Source: Hyphococcus luteus (GTDB taxonomy: Bacteria > Pseudomonadota > Alphaproteobacteria > Caulobacterales > Parvularculaceae). Taken from it: a stretch of DNA of 64,000 nucleotides. A program made the translations under genes and the position numbers. The DNA is taken from contig NZ_PJCH01000005.1 of the NCBI RefSeq assembly GCF_002943565.1, positions 992,001 to 1,056,000 of the forward strand, in the 5' to 3' direction. The notes under the pieces were generated by a model. It saw only the letters and a program-made list of their open reading frames with translations, had not been told where the DNA came from and searched no databases. This document shows, piece by piece, positions 8,113-16,765 of the stretch (positions within the stretch are counted from its first letter, which is position 1; each line of letters begins with the position of its first letter).

Positions 8113-9168
8113 ATGGCTGACGCTTCCTCTTCGCCGCATGAAATCTCCGCCGATCTGCCGGGCCTCATGACCCCGTCCTACGCCTACAAGCCGTTCCGCT
8201 ATCCGTGGGCCTACGATTTCTGGAAGAAGCAGCAGCAGGTCCACTGGATGCCCGAAGAGGTGCCTTTGGGCGAGGACTGCAAGGACTGGGCGAACAAGCT
8301 CGACGACGGCGAGCGCAATCTCCTGACGCAGATTTTCCGCTTCTTCACCCAGTCGGACATCGAGGTGAACGACAATTACATGGAGCGCTATTCCCGCGTC
8401 TTCAAACCCACCGAAGTGAAGATGATGCTGTCGGCCTTCTCCAATATGGAGACGATCCATGTGGCCGCTTATGCGCTGCTGCTCGAGACGATCGGCATGC
8501 CGGATTCGGAGTTCACGGCGTTTCTTCAGTACAAGGAAATGGCCGACAAACATGACTATATGCAGCGTTTCGGCGTCGACAGTCACGAAGACATTGCGCG
8601 CACGCTCGCCATGTTCGGCGCCTTCACCGAAGGGCTTCAGCTTTTCGCGTCCTTCGCCATGCTGATGAACTTCCCGCGCTTCAACAAGATGAAAGGCATG
8701 GGCCAGATCGTCACCTGGTCGATTCGCGATGAGTCGCTGCACTGCGAGGGCATGATCAGAATGTATCACGCCTTTGCGCGCGAGACCGGCTGCGTCACGA
8801 AGCAGGTCGCCGACGACATCATCGAATGCTGCGAGACGGTGGTGGGGCTTGAGGACAAGTTCATCGATCTTGCCTTCGAGATGGGCCCGGTGCAGGGCAT
8901 GAATGCGCAGGACATCAAGAACTACATCCGCTATATCGCCGACTGGCGTCTCGGCCAGCTTGAGCTGCCGAAGCTTTACGGCGTCGAGAAGCACCCGTTG
9001 CCCTGGCTGACGGAAATCCTCAACGGCGTCGAGCACGCCAATTTCTTCGAGGCCCGGGCCACGGAATATTCCAAAGCGGCGACCCGCGGCGAATGGCACG
9101 GCGATGACGGCGTGTGGTCGAATTTCGACCAGATGATGGCCCGCCGCAACGAAACGGCTAACGCCTGA
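8113..9168 (+). CDS. nrdB: Class I ribonucleotide-diphosphate reductase, beta subunit
   Basis: NrdB holds the diiron/tyrosyl radical cofactor used with NrdA to make deoxyribonucleotides. Visible metal-ligand regions are FTQSDIEVNDN, METIHVAAY (Glu, His and the radical Tyr in the E-T-I-H-x-x-x-Y spacing), FTEGLQLF and DESLHCEG. With the ATG at 8113 the protein has 351 residues; AGGA lies ten bases before it. An in-frame ATG at 8041 would add 24 residues but has no ribosome site and would swallow a NrdR box. The gene stands alone in the window; nrdA is not present. Confidence 0.9.
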   Translation: MADASSSPHEISADLPGLMTPSYAYKPFRYPWAYDFWKKQQQVHWMPEEVPLGEDCKDWANKLDDGERNLLTQIFRFFTQSDIEVNDNYMERYSRVFKPTEVKMMLSAFSNMETIHVAAYALLLETIGMPDSEFTAFLQYKEMADKHDYMQRFGVDSHEDIARTLAMFGAFTEGLQLFASFAMLMNFPRFNKMKGMGQIVTWSIRDESLHCEGMIRMYHAFARETGCVTKQVADDIIECCETVVGLEDKFIDLAFEMGPVQGMNAQDIKNYIRYIADWRLGQLELPKLYGVEKHPLPWLTEILNGVEHANFFEARATEYSKAATRGEWHGDDGVWSNFDQMMARRNETANA

Positions 9169-9262
9169 GCCTCTGGGCGATGTTCACAAAGCCGGCGGGG
9201 CCCTTTAAGCGGTGTCGCCGAAGGTAAGACACCTGCAAGGTTGCGGGTGCTAAGCTGCGGCG

Positions 9263-10441
9263 GTGATGACCCAGAGCTCGACATCCCGGACGGCGCCGGA
9301 AGCGTCCTTGGCGCGCCTTCGCGACTGGTTCGTGCAGGACGCGCTGCCGCTCTGGGCGGCGGAAGGCTATGACGAGGCGGGCGGCGGATTTTACGAGGCG
9401 CTGCATTTCGACGGGCGTCCCTTTACGGGCCGGCCCCGCCGGGTGCGCACCCAGGCGCGCCAGATCCATACATTCTCGCAAGCGAGTCTTCGCGGCTGGC
9501 GTAACGGCGCCGAAGCGCTGGCGGCGGAAGGCTTCGAGCATTTCCTCTCGCGCGCCTGTCCCGATCACGGCGCGCGCGGCTGCGTCCATCGTCTCGATGA
9601 CGAGGGGGCCGTCATCGACGACCGCCGCGATCTTTACGATCAGGCTTTTCTGCTGCTCGCCTGCGCCTCGCGCTGGGAAGCGGCGCAGGACGAACGCGCA
9701 TTAAAGCTTGCGGACAAGACCATCGCGTTTCTCGACAGCGAACTCGCTGCGCCGCAGGGCGGCTGGCGCGAAAGCGACCAAGGCGAACTGCCGCGCCGGC
9801 AAAACCCGCACATGCATCTGTTCGAGGCGTTCCTGGCGCTTTATCGCGTGACGGGCCGCGAGGAATTCCTCGCCCGCGCCGGACAGATTCGCGAGCTCTT
9901 TGCGCGCGTTTTTTATGGTGCGGAAAAAGGCGTCATCCGCGAATTTTTCGATGAAGACTGGCGTCTTCAGGACAAGGATCAGCCGGTCGAGCCCGGGCAC
10001 ATGCTGGAATGGGTCTGGCTCCTGCGCGCTTATGACCGCGCCCATGATCGGACCCATGACCGGACCGCCGGCGCGGACAGCGGCAGCGTCAGAGAAAAGC
10101 TTTACGCGCGCGCCCTCGCCCTCGGCGCCGATCCGGGCTTTTTCGGTTTCTTCGACAACAAATCGCCGCTGACGGGCGGGGTTCACGGCGCGAAACGGCT
10201 CTGGCCCCAGACCGAAGGCTTTCGCGCCGCGCTTGTTCTCGGCCGGCGCCAAGAGGCCGCCGCGCTCGCCGACAATCTCTTCATGACCTATCTGGCGGTG
10301 GAGACGCCGGGCCTGTGGGTCGACGAATTCGACGCCGAAGGGCGTCCCGTCGCCAAAGACACGCCCGCTAGCATCCTCTATCATCTCTACGAGGCGGTCG
10401 CCGAAGCGGACGCGGTTTTGAGTATGGGAGAGGCGGGATGA
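9263..10441 (+). CDS. AGE family epimerase/isomerase, probable mannose-6-phosphate isomerase role
   Basis: A 392-residue alpha/alpha-barrel protein of the N-acylglucosamine 2-epimerase family. RQIHTFSQAS, DLYDQAFLLLA, NPHMHLFEAFLALY and PGHMLEWVWLL are the family's conserved active-site blocks, including the catalytic histidines. Its stop overlaps the manC start (ATGA at 10438-10441). The manC product here is the short form without an isomerase domain, so this protein plausibly supplies mannose-6-phosphate; some AGE-family proteins do catalyse aldose-ketose isomerisation. The start is GTG at 9263 or the next codon, ATG at 9266. Confidence 0.8.
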   Translation: MMTQSSTSRTAPEASLARLRDWFVQDALPLWAAEGYDEAGGGFYEALHFDGRPFTGRPRRVRTQARQIHTFSQASLRGWRNGAEALAAEGFEHFLSRACPDHGARGCVHRLDDEGAVIDDRRDLYDQAFLLLACASRWEAAQDERALKLADKTIAFLDSELAAPQGGWRESDQGELPRRQNPHMHLFEAFLALYRVTGREEFLARAGQIRELFARVFYGAEKGVIREFFDEDWRLQDKDQPVEPGHMLEWVWLLRAYDRAHDRTHDRTAGADSGSVREKLYARALALGADPGFFGFFDNKSPLTGGVHGAKRLWPQTEGFRAALVLGRRQEAAALADNLFMTYLAVETPGLWVDEFDAEGRPVAKDTPASILYHLYEAVAEADAVLSMGEAG

Positions 10442-11490
10442 AAATCCAGCCGGTGATTATGTCGGGCGGCGCGGGCACGCGGCTCTGGCCGCTTTCGCGC
10501 AAGGCGCGGCCGAAACAGTTCCTCAATCTGGCGGGCGACACGTCGCTGTTTCAGGAAACGGCGCAGCGCCTTTCCGATGACGGGGACGTCTTCGCGCCGC
10601 CGCTGGTGATCGCCGGACGCGGTCACGGAGGGCTCGTTGCGGAGCAGCTGGGCGCCGTCGGGATTGCGCCGGCGCAAACCATTCTCGAGCCTTGTCCGCG
10701 GAATACGGCGGCGGTCGCCGCCGTCGCAGCCCTTTGGACGGCGCGCGCCGCGCCGGATGCGCTGATCCTCCTGGCGCCGGCGGATCATCATATCGAAGAC
10801 GCCGTCGGTTTTCGCCGGGCGGCGGCGCGCGGCGCAAAAGCCGCGGCGGCGGGGCGAATCGTCACCTTCGGCATCAAGCCGACGCACGCTCACACGGGAT
10901 ACGGCTATATTCAGGCTGCGGAGGAAATCGGCGAAGAGGTTTTCCGCGTTCAGGCATTCAAGGAAAAGCCCGATGGAAAAACCGCGCAAACCTATCTCGA
11001 TGCGGGCGGCTATTACTGGAACGCCGGCATTTTCCTGTTCAGTCCGCAGGCGATGATTTCAGCGCTCGAAGCGCATGCGCCGTCCATTCTGAAAGGCGCC
11101 GGCGCGGCGCTTTCCGAGGCTCAGTCGCAGGACGGCGGCCTTCTTCTGGATGAAGAGGTGTTCTCGAAAATTCCGAGCGATTCCATCGACTATGCGGTGA
11201 TGGAAAAAACCGACCAGGCCGCCGTCGTCGCGCCGGTCGATGTGGGCTGGAACGATATCGGCAGCTGGACCGAAGCGGCGTCCGATCCCGACAGCGCGGG
11301 CCACATGTTCGAGGCGTGCCGCAATGTGACGGCGCGCTCCGACGGGCCGGTGATCGGCGCCATAGGCGTCGAGGATCTCATCATCGTGGCGACCGGCGAT
11401 GCGGTGCTGGTGGCGCGCAAGACACATGCCCAGGACGTTAAAAAGCTGGTTGAAGAATTGAAACGCCGCGGCCGGGAGGACCTCCTGTGA
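10438..11490 (+). CDS. manC: Mannose-1-phosphate guanylyltransferase
   Basis: The enzyme makes GDP-mannose from mannose-1-phosphate and GTP. The signature GGAGTRLWP lies at residues 10-18, PKQF at 25-28, and EPCPRNTA, LAPADHHI, TFGIKPTHAHTGYGYI, FKEKPD and GGYYWNAGIFLF are all conserved in the family. At 350 residues it lacks the C-terminal phosphomannose isomerase cupin of the bifunctional form. It overlaps the AGE-family gene upstream and the UDP-glucuronate epimerase downstream by 4 bp each, giving a three-gene translationally coupled set. Confidence 0.93.
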   Translation: MKIQPVIMSGGAGTRLWPLSRKARPKQFLNLAGDTSLFQETAQRLSDDGDVFAPPLVIAGRGHGGLVAEQLGAVGIAPAQTILEPCPRNTAAVAAVAALWTARAAPDALILLAPADHHIEDAVGFRRAAARGAKAAAAGRIVTFGIKPTHAHTGYGYIQAAEEIGEEVFRVQAFKEKPDGKTAQTYLDAGGYYWNAGIFLFSPQAMISALEAHAPSILKGAGAALSEAQSQDGGLLLDEEVFSKIPSDSIDYAVMEKTDQAAVVAPVDVGWNDIGSWTEAASDPDSAGHMFEACRNVTARSDGPVIGAIGVEDLIIVATGDAVLVARKTHAQDVKKLVEELKRRGREDLL

Positions 11491-12476
11491 GCGCGCCGAA
11501 GAAGGTTTTCGTCACCGGCGCGGCGGGCTTTATCGGTTTTTACGTCGCCAAAGCGCTCCTCGAAAAAGGCGTCGAAGTCATCGGCGCCGATAATCTCAAC
11601 GATTATTACGACCCGGTGTTGAAAAAAGCGCGCCTTCAAGAGATCGGCGCCCATCAGGGTTTTCATTTCCATGAAGCCGACATCGCCGATCATGAAGCGC
11701 TGAAGAAAATTCCGGGCGCCATGGGCGCCGATGTTATCATCCATCTCGCGGCGCAGGCGGGCGTTCGCTATTCGCTCGAAAACCCTTTCGCTTACGCATC
11801 GTCCAATCTTACCGGTCATCTTTCGGTATTGGAGCTGGCGCGCCATGCAAACAACCTGCAGCGGCTCGTCTACGCGTCTTCAAGCTCCGTATACGGCGCC
11901 AATGAAAAGACGCCTTTTTCGGAAAGCGATCCTGTCGATCATCCGGTCTCGCTTTATGCGGCGACCAAACGCGCCGACGAGATGATGAGCGAAGCTTATG
12001 CAAGGCTCTATGGCATTCCCCAGATCGGCCTGCGGTTTTTCACCGTCTACGGCCCCTGGGGGCGGCCCGACATGGCCTACTGGTCTTTTTCGGACAAGAT
12101 CATGAGAGGCGAGCCGATCCGGGTTTTCAACCATGGGCGTCTCGAGCGCGATTTCACCTATATCGACGACATCGTCGCCGGCGTCGTTGCAACGGCGCTC
12201 GACCCGATGAAACCGGCGCCAGGCGCGCCGCACAAGCTTTACAATATCGGCAACAACCGGCCGGTGAAACTGGAGCGGTTCATCGAAGTGCTGGAAGACG
12301 CGATCGGCCAAAGGGCCGAGAAAATCTACGAGGATATGGCGCCGGGCGACGTCGCGAGGACCTGTGCGGATATTTCCGCCATCGCCGCCGATTACGGCTT
12401 TGCGCCGACGACGCCGCTTGAAGAAGGCATTCCGAAATTCATCGGCTGGTTCCGCGCCTGGCGGGGAAACGCCTAG
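11487..12476 (+). CDS. UDP-glucuronate 4-epimerase (NAD-dependent epimerase family)
   Basis: An extended short-chain dehydrogenase of 329 residues. The NAD-binding GAAGFIG is at residues 11-17, the catalytic Tyr-Lys pair is in YAATK near 157, and SSSSVYG supplies the catalytic serine. NDYYDPVLKKARL and RFFTVYGPWGRPDMAYW are typical of the CapI/LspL group that interconverts UDP-glucuronate and UDP-galacturonate. It starts with GTG overlapping the manC stop. Its own TAG overlaps by 4 bp with the stop of the convergent subtilase gene. It probably supplies galacturonate for the exported glycan. Confidence 0.87.
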   Translation: MSAPKKVFVTGAAGFIGFYVAKALLEKGVEVIGADNLNDYYDPVLKKARLQEIGAHQGFHFHEADIADHEALKKIPGAMGADVIIHLAAQAGVRYSLENPFAYASSNLTGHLSVLELARHANNLQRLVYASSSSVYGANEKTPFSESDPVDHPVSLYAATKRADEMMSEAYARLYGIPQIGLRFFTVYGPWGRPDMAYWSFSDKIMRGEPIRVFNHGRLERDFTYIDDIVAGVVATALDPMKPAPGAPHKLYNIGNNRPVKLERFIEVLEDAIGQRAEKIYEDMAPGDVARTCADISAIAADYGFAPTTPLEEGIPKFIGWFRAWRGNA

Positions 12477-14824
12477 AAGTCGAACCGGCTGCGGATCAGC
12501 GCCGTCGTTTCGGGGGATAGGCCGTATCCGCCGAAAGTCTGGTGAAGGACATTGATGTCGACGGCGCCCAAAGGCCCGGCGATGAGCCGGTAGCCTGCTT
12601 CGAAATCGAGCCGGCGGCCTTGCGGCGCCAGCGACGCGCTGACCGGCGTGAAGATGAGCGTTTCTGTTTTCTGATCGAAGCCGGTGGGCAGCATCAGCTC
12701 TATGGCGCCCGCCTCGATCTGCAAAGGCTGGCTGACGCCGAGCCACAGCGCGTCTGCATCCGAAAAGAGTTTTGCGCGGCTCACCGCGGCGGAAAACTGG
12801 GTCGTTTTCAGCGTCGGCGCGTCCGCAGCAAAGGCGTCGAAGCCATAGGCGTCCGCGAAGGTGAGCCCGGCGGCGAAACGCCCCTGCAGGCGCCAGAGGG
12901 CGCTGAGCGGCCATGCGCCTTCGATGGCGGCGTAGGCGGTGGCGGCGCCATCGCCATCGCCGAAACGGGCGTTGAAAACCGCGCCCTTTTCCCGGCGCAA
13001 TCCCTGTTCGAAACGTAAAACGCCGCGCCCGAGCGCGAGATTGACGCCGCTGCGCAGGACGAAAATATCCGGCTTGTCGAGGGGAAGCCCCTGTGCAAGC
13101 CGGAGCCTTTCCGCTTGCGAGTCGCGGTCTTGCCCCCGCGTCATCAGAACGTCGATGCTGATCTTTTTCGTCGCCTGAAAGCGCGTCAGCGCGGTGACGG
13201 CGTCGGTTCCGCGCGGCAGGAAGGCGTCCGAAAACGCGCTGTCGCTCAAAAACGGCGTCGCGTGTGTTGGATTGCTCATGCGGTCGACGGCGGCCGCTGA
13301 AAAGCCCTGGGCCGTGAAGAGGCGCGCCCCGGCGATCTCGCCGGAAACGGCGAAACCGAGCGTCCGGTCGTACATGTCGGCGTTCGGGTCGGCGCCTTTC
13401 GCAAAGGCCATCTGGTTGTTGAGAAGCGAGGAAGCGGACCGGTCGCGCGCGGTAAGGCGCATGCGCATGGACCAGCCGTCTCCAAGCGCCATCGATGAGT
13501 AGCGGTGATCGTTGAACGGGCTGTAGCGGCCTTCAAGATCGAACCGCGCCGGTCCTGATCGGCTGACCAGCCCGTCAAGCGAGAGGCGGAAATCGCGGTT
13601 ATAGGAATCGAGCACGACAATGTCGCCAAGGCCGGAAAAGGATGATCCGTATGCGCCTGAAAGCGTTGCGCCGAGCGCCGCCGGATCGACTTCCGATCCC
13701 GTTATGCTGGATGTTGAAACGCCGCCCATAGGACTTACTGCGGCGCCGACATTCAAAAGGCCGCGGCCATAGACCGGGTCCGTGCCCGGCGCGCCGAGAT
13801 CGGTGGCGGACGTCAGGAGAATATCGACCGCTTCTTCGGCGGTGAGATTGGGCCAGAGCGCGCGGATCAGGGCGACCGCGCCGGAAATCACCGGCGTTGA
13901 CGCGCTGGTGCCGGAAAAAACACGGACTTCGTCCGCCGCAGCGCCAGGATAGACGCCGCTCAACAGCTCGCCCGGCGCGACCAGATAGATATCGGCGCCT
14001 TCGCCGGCGCGGTTTGAAAAATCCGAAATGACATTCGAGGAATCGACGGAGCCGGCGATGATCGCCGCCGGCGCGCCGGAAACGTCGAACGCGCCGAGCG
14101 CCGAGTCATCGGGATCGGCGTCGCCGTCATTGCCGGCGGCGAGCACCGTGACGACGTCGTTATCTTTGAGGAAAGCGACGATATTTCGGAAGTCGTCGCG
14201 GGCGCTGGTTTCGTTCGATCCGAAGGACATGTTCACCACGTCGGCGCCGATATTGACCGTGCGGTCCACGGCTTCCGAAATGGCGGCGCCGAGCAGGGAT
14301 AATTCGTCATCGCCTTCGTCGTCGACGCGGAACACAAGGAGCGTCGCTTCCGGCGCGACGCCATGGGCGCCGACATCGTTTTTCGCCGCGCCGATGATGC
14401 TGGCGACGGGCGTGCCGTGATCGTCGTCGTCGTTGAGGTCCGGCCCGCCTGGCCGTTCGTCGCCGGGCGACACCACGCCCGCGATGACGAGATCGGCGCT
14501 TTGCGGATGAATGCGGCCGGCGAATTCCGGATGGTCGGTGTCTATGCCCGTGTCGATAATGGAGACGATGGCGCCGTTGCCGAGCGTTCCTTCTTCATAG
14601 GCGGGGATGACGTTGATCTGCTCCAGCGCGGCCTGGCGCCGGTATTCCGCCGTAATGAAGTTTTCAGTCGTTGTCGTCGGCGTCGGCGGCGTGCTGGCCG
14701 CGGGAGGCTGCATGGGCGAGCTGTCGCTGTTTCCCCCGCTCGAACAGGCGCTGAGCGCAGCGCCCGACAGGGCCGCCAAGACCAGTGAGAAAGCTCTGAA
14801 AAACAACGGCGTAACTCTATACAT
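12473..14824 (-). CDS. Lipidated S8 subtilase with C-terminal outer-membrane barrel (NalP-like layout)
   Basis: A 783-residue secreted protease. The signal peptide ends in a lipobox (LSAC, Cys27), followed by a Ser/Pro/Thr-rich linker. The subtilase domain has Asp91 (DTGID), His136 (DDHGTP), the oxyanion Asn near 232 (AAGND) and Ser307 (SGTSAS). From about residue 370 to the end the sequence alternates polar and hydrophobic residues and finishes in RFDF with terminal Phe, as outer-membrane barrels do. A lipidated autotransporter subtilase is the layout of Neisseria NalP, which releases other surface proteins; the same role here is inference. The last four bases overlap the end of the convergent epimerase gene. 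Confidence 0.8.
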   Translation of the reverse strand: MYRVTPLFFRAFSLVLAALSGAALSACSSGGNSDSSPMQPPAASTPPTPTTTTENFITAEYRRQAALEQINVIPAYEEGTLGNGAIVSIIDTGIDTDHPEFAGRIHPQSADLVIAGVVSPGDERPGGPDLNDDDDHGTPVASIIGAAKNDVGAHGVAPEATLLVFRVDDEGDDELSLLGAAISEAVDRTVNIGADVVNMSFGSNETSARDDFRNIVAFLKDNDVVTVLAAGNDGDADPDDSALGAFDVSGAPAAIIAGSVDSSNVISDFSNRAGEGADIYLVAPGELLSGVYPGAAADEVRVFSGTSASTPVISGAVALIRALWPNLTAEEAVDILLTSATDLGAPGTDPVYGRGLLNVGAAVSPMGGVSTSSITGSEVDPAALGATLSGAYGSSFSGLGDIVVLDSYNRDFRLSLDGLVSRSGPARFDLEGRYSPFNDHRYSSMALGDGWSMRMRLTARDRSASSLLNNQMAFAKGADPNADMYDRTLGFAVSGEIAGARLFTAQGFSAAAVDRMSNPTHATPFLSDSAFSDAFLPRGTDAVTALTRFQATKKISIDVLMTRGQDRDSQAERLRLAQGLPLDKPDIFVLRSGVNLALGRGVLRFEQGLRREKGAVFNARFGDGDGAATAYAAIEGAWPLSALWRLQGRFAAGLTFADAYGFDAFAADAPTLKTTQFSAAVSRAKLFSDADALWLGVSQPLQIEAGAIELMLPTGFDQKTETLIFTPVSASLAPQGRRLDFEAGYRLIAGPLGAVDINVLHQTFGGYGLSPETTALIRSRFDF

Positions 14825-15020
14825 GCGGCTCTCTTGGGGTTGCGCCTGCGGAGCATAAGGCGGCTTTTATGGCAAATCGTAAACGCCAGGGCGCGGGGAA
14901 GTAGGCCTGCCCCTCAATATGGACAACCCCCATTTGGGCGCCCTAGGTTGCGCTGCGCCGCAACAGGTTTATACCCGGCGAAAACAGGCGCTTACAGTTT
15001 ACAAATAATGAAGGTCCGGC

Positions 15021-15233
15021 ATGTCCAACGATCCTGAACGCATCACCATTCTCGCCCGCGAATTCACGGCGGCGGCGCTTGAGTTCCATCGCGGCAAGAT
15101 GGCGGAAAAGGGCTATCGCATGGAAGGCTCGATCACGCCGCGCGTCTTCAAGATGATCGACGGCATGGAAGCGCCCAAGGACATGTTCGAGGGCGAGCCG
15201 CTTTTCGCCGTCACTTTCGTCAAAAAAGACTAG
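15021..15233 (+). CDS. Small hypothetical protein
   Basis: A 70-residue soluble protein starting MSNDPERITILAREF, rich in charged residues, with no signal peptide or membrane segment. AAGG lies about 8 bases before the ATG. It reads as a real gene by codon use (GC-rich third positions), and it sits between the subtilase and the symporter, 60-90 bp from its downstream neighbour. I do not recognise the family. Confidence 0.6.
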   Translation: MSNDPERITILAREFTAAALEFHRGKMAEKGYRMEGSITPRVFKMIDGMEAPKDMFEGEPLFAVTFVKKD

Positions 15234-15319
15234 CGCTCCTGGCGAAATTCGACATTTCGGCCGGTCTTCGTTAGACAGATGTCTTCCGCCTTTTGCTGAA
15301 GACAAGTCCAGCGAGAGAC

Positions 15320-16765
15320 ATGATCGAATGGCTTAACGCCTTGCTCTGGGGCAAGGTCCTGATTTTCGTCCTCATCCCGGTCGGGTTGTGGTTCACCTTT
15401 CGCTCCCGTTTCGTGCAGGCCCGCCATTTCGCGGAAATGTTCGCGATTTTCGGCCAGGCTTTTAAACACAAGACCGATCACCCATCCTCCTTTCAGGCGC
15501 TCGCCCTTTCGGTGGCGGGGCGCGTCGGCGCCGGCAATATCGCGGGGGTTGCGGTCGCAATCACGCTGGGCGGACCCGGCGCCGTTTTCTGGATGTGGCT
15601 TGTGGGGCTGGTGGGCATGGCGACGAGTTTTTTCGAGTGCTCGCTCGCGCAGCTTTTCAAACGCAAGGAGCCGTCCGGCGATTTCCGCGGCGGCCCGGCT
15701 TTTTACATTCAGCACGGATTGAAAAAACGGCTCGGGCCTGTCGCGCCGGTGCTGGCGGGCGTTTATTCGGTCCTGCTCCTTGTCGCTTTCGGTTTCGCCT
15801 TCAACGTATTGCAAAGCTACGCGGTCTCCACCTCGGTGAGCGGCGCCTTCGGCGTTGACGCGCGCATTGTCGGCGTCGTTCTTGCGGTGTTCGTAGGGCT
15901 CGTTATTTTCGGCGGCGTCAAACGCATCACCAGCGTCGTCGAATTTATCGTGCCGGTGATGGCGTTGAGTTACATTCTCCTCGTTCTGTTCATTCTGGCG
16001 ACGCGCATTGCGGACGTGCCGCATGCGCTTTTGACGATTGTCGAAAGCGCTTTCGGTTTTAACGAAGCCGTGGCCGGCGGCGTCGGCGCGGCGCTGACGC
16101 AAGGCATTCGCCGCGGGTTGTTCTCGAACGAAGCCGGACTCGGCTCGGCGCCCAATGTCGCCGCCGTCGCCTATGTGCCCCATCCCGCGCAGCAGGGCGT
16201 GGTGCAGGCGTTTTCGGTCTTTATCGACACGATCATCATTTGCACCTGCACGGCTTCCATCATTCTTTTGTCCGGCGTCGATCTTTCCAATCCGGATGTC
16301 GACGGCGTTATTCTCACCCAGACGGCGCTGGCGGCGCATGTGGGCGGCTGGGCGGACGAGTTCGTGGCGACGGCGCTTTTGCTCTTCGTCTTCTCCTCGA
16401 TCATGTACAATTATTTTCTGGGCGAGAACGCGCTCGACTTTTTCACCCATGAAAGCCGCATGGTCTTCACGGTCTTCCGCATCGCCACGCTCGGTTTCGT
16501 GCTGGTCGGCGCCAATCTCGACTTAAGCGCCGCTTTCGGTTTCGCGGATGCGGCCATGGGGCTCTTGGCGCTCGTCAATCTCTTTGCGCTGGTTCTTCTG
16601 TTCCCCATCGGCCTGCGCGTCATGCGCGACTTCGACGGGCAGCGCAAAAAAGGCCTGACGCCGGTCTTCGATCCGGCGGATTATCCCGATCTCGATATCG
16701 ATGAAGCGGCCTGGAAGCTCGAGCCCGAAGACGCGGCGCGGCTTCAGCAAAAAAGAAACGCCTAA
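15320..16765 (+). CDS. Alanine/glycine:cation symporter family transporter (AGCS)
   Basis: A 481-residue membrane protein with about ten hydrophobic helices and the AGCS blocks ALALSVAGRVGAGNIAGVA (ion and substrate site) and TQGIRRGLFSNEAGLGSAPN, the family signature. It should import alanine or glycine with Na+ or H+. The ATG at 15320 has GAGAGAC just upstream; a TTG nine codons earlier is less likely. The C-terminal 50 residues are hydrophilic and acidic. It ends convergent with the nitrilase-family gene, overlapping its stop by 4 bp. Confidence 0.9.
   Translation: MIEWLNALLWGKVLIFVLIPVGLWFTFRSRFVQARHFAEMFAIFGQAFKHKTDHPSSFQALALSVAGRVGAGNIAGVAVAITLGGPGAVFWMWLVGLVGMATSFFECSLAQLFKRKEPSGDFRGGPAFYIQHGLKKRLGPVAPVLAGVYSVLLLVAFGFAFNVLQSYAVSTSVSGAFGVDARIVGVVLAVFVGLVIFGGVKRITSVVEFIVPVMALSYILLVLFILATRIADVPHALLTIVESAFGFNEAVAGGVGAALTQGIRRGLFSNEAGLGSAPNVAAVAYVPHPAQQGVVQAFSVFIDTIIICTCTASIILLSGVDLSNPDVDGVILTQTALAAHVGGWADEFVATALLLFVFSSIMYNYFLGENALDFFTHESRMVFTVFRIATLGFVLVGANLDLSAAFGFADAAMGLLALVNLFALVLLFPIGLRVMRDFDGQRKKGLTPVFDPADYPDLDIDEAAWKLEPEDAARLQQKRNA

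Noticed and set aside
15230-16450. 406-codon minus-strand frame over the symporter
   Set aside because: Highly charged, His-rich translation typical of antisense to a membrane protein.
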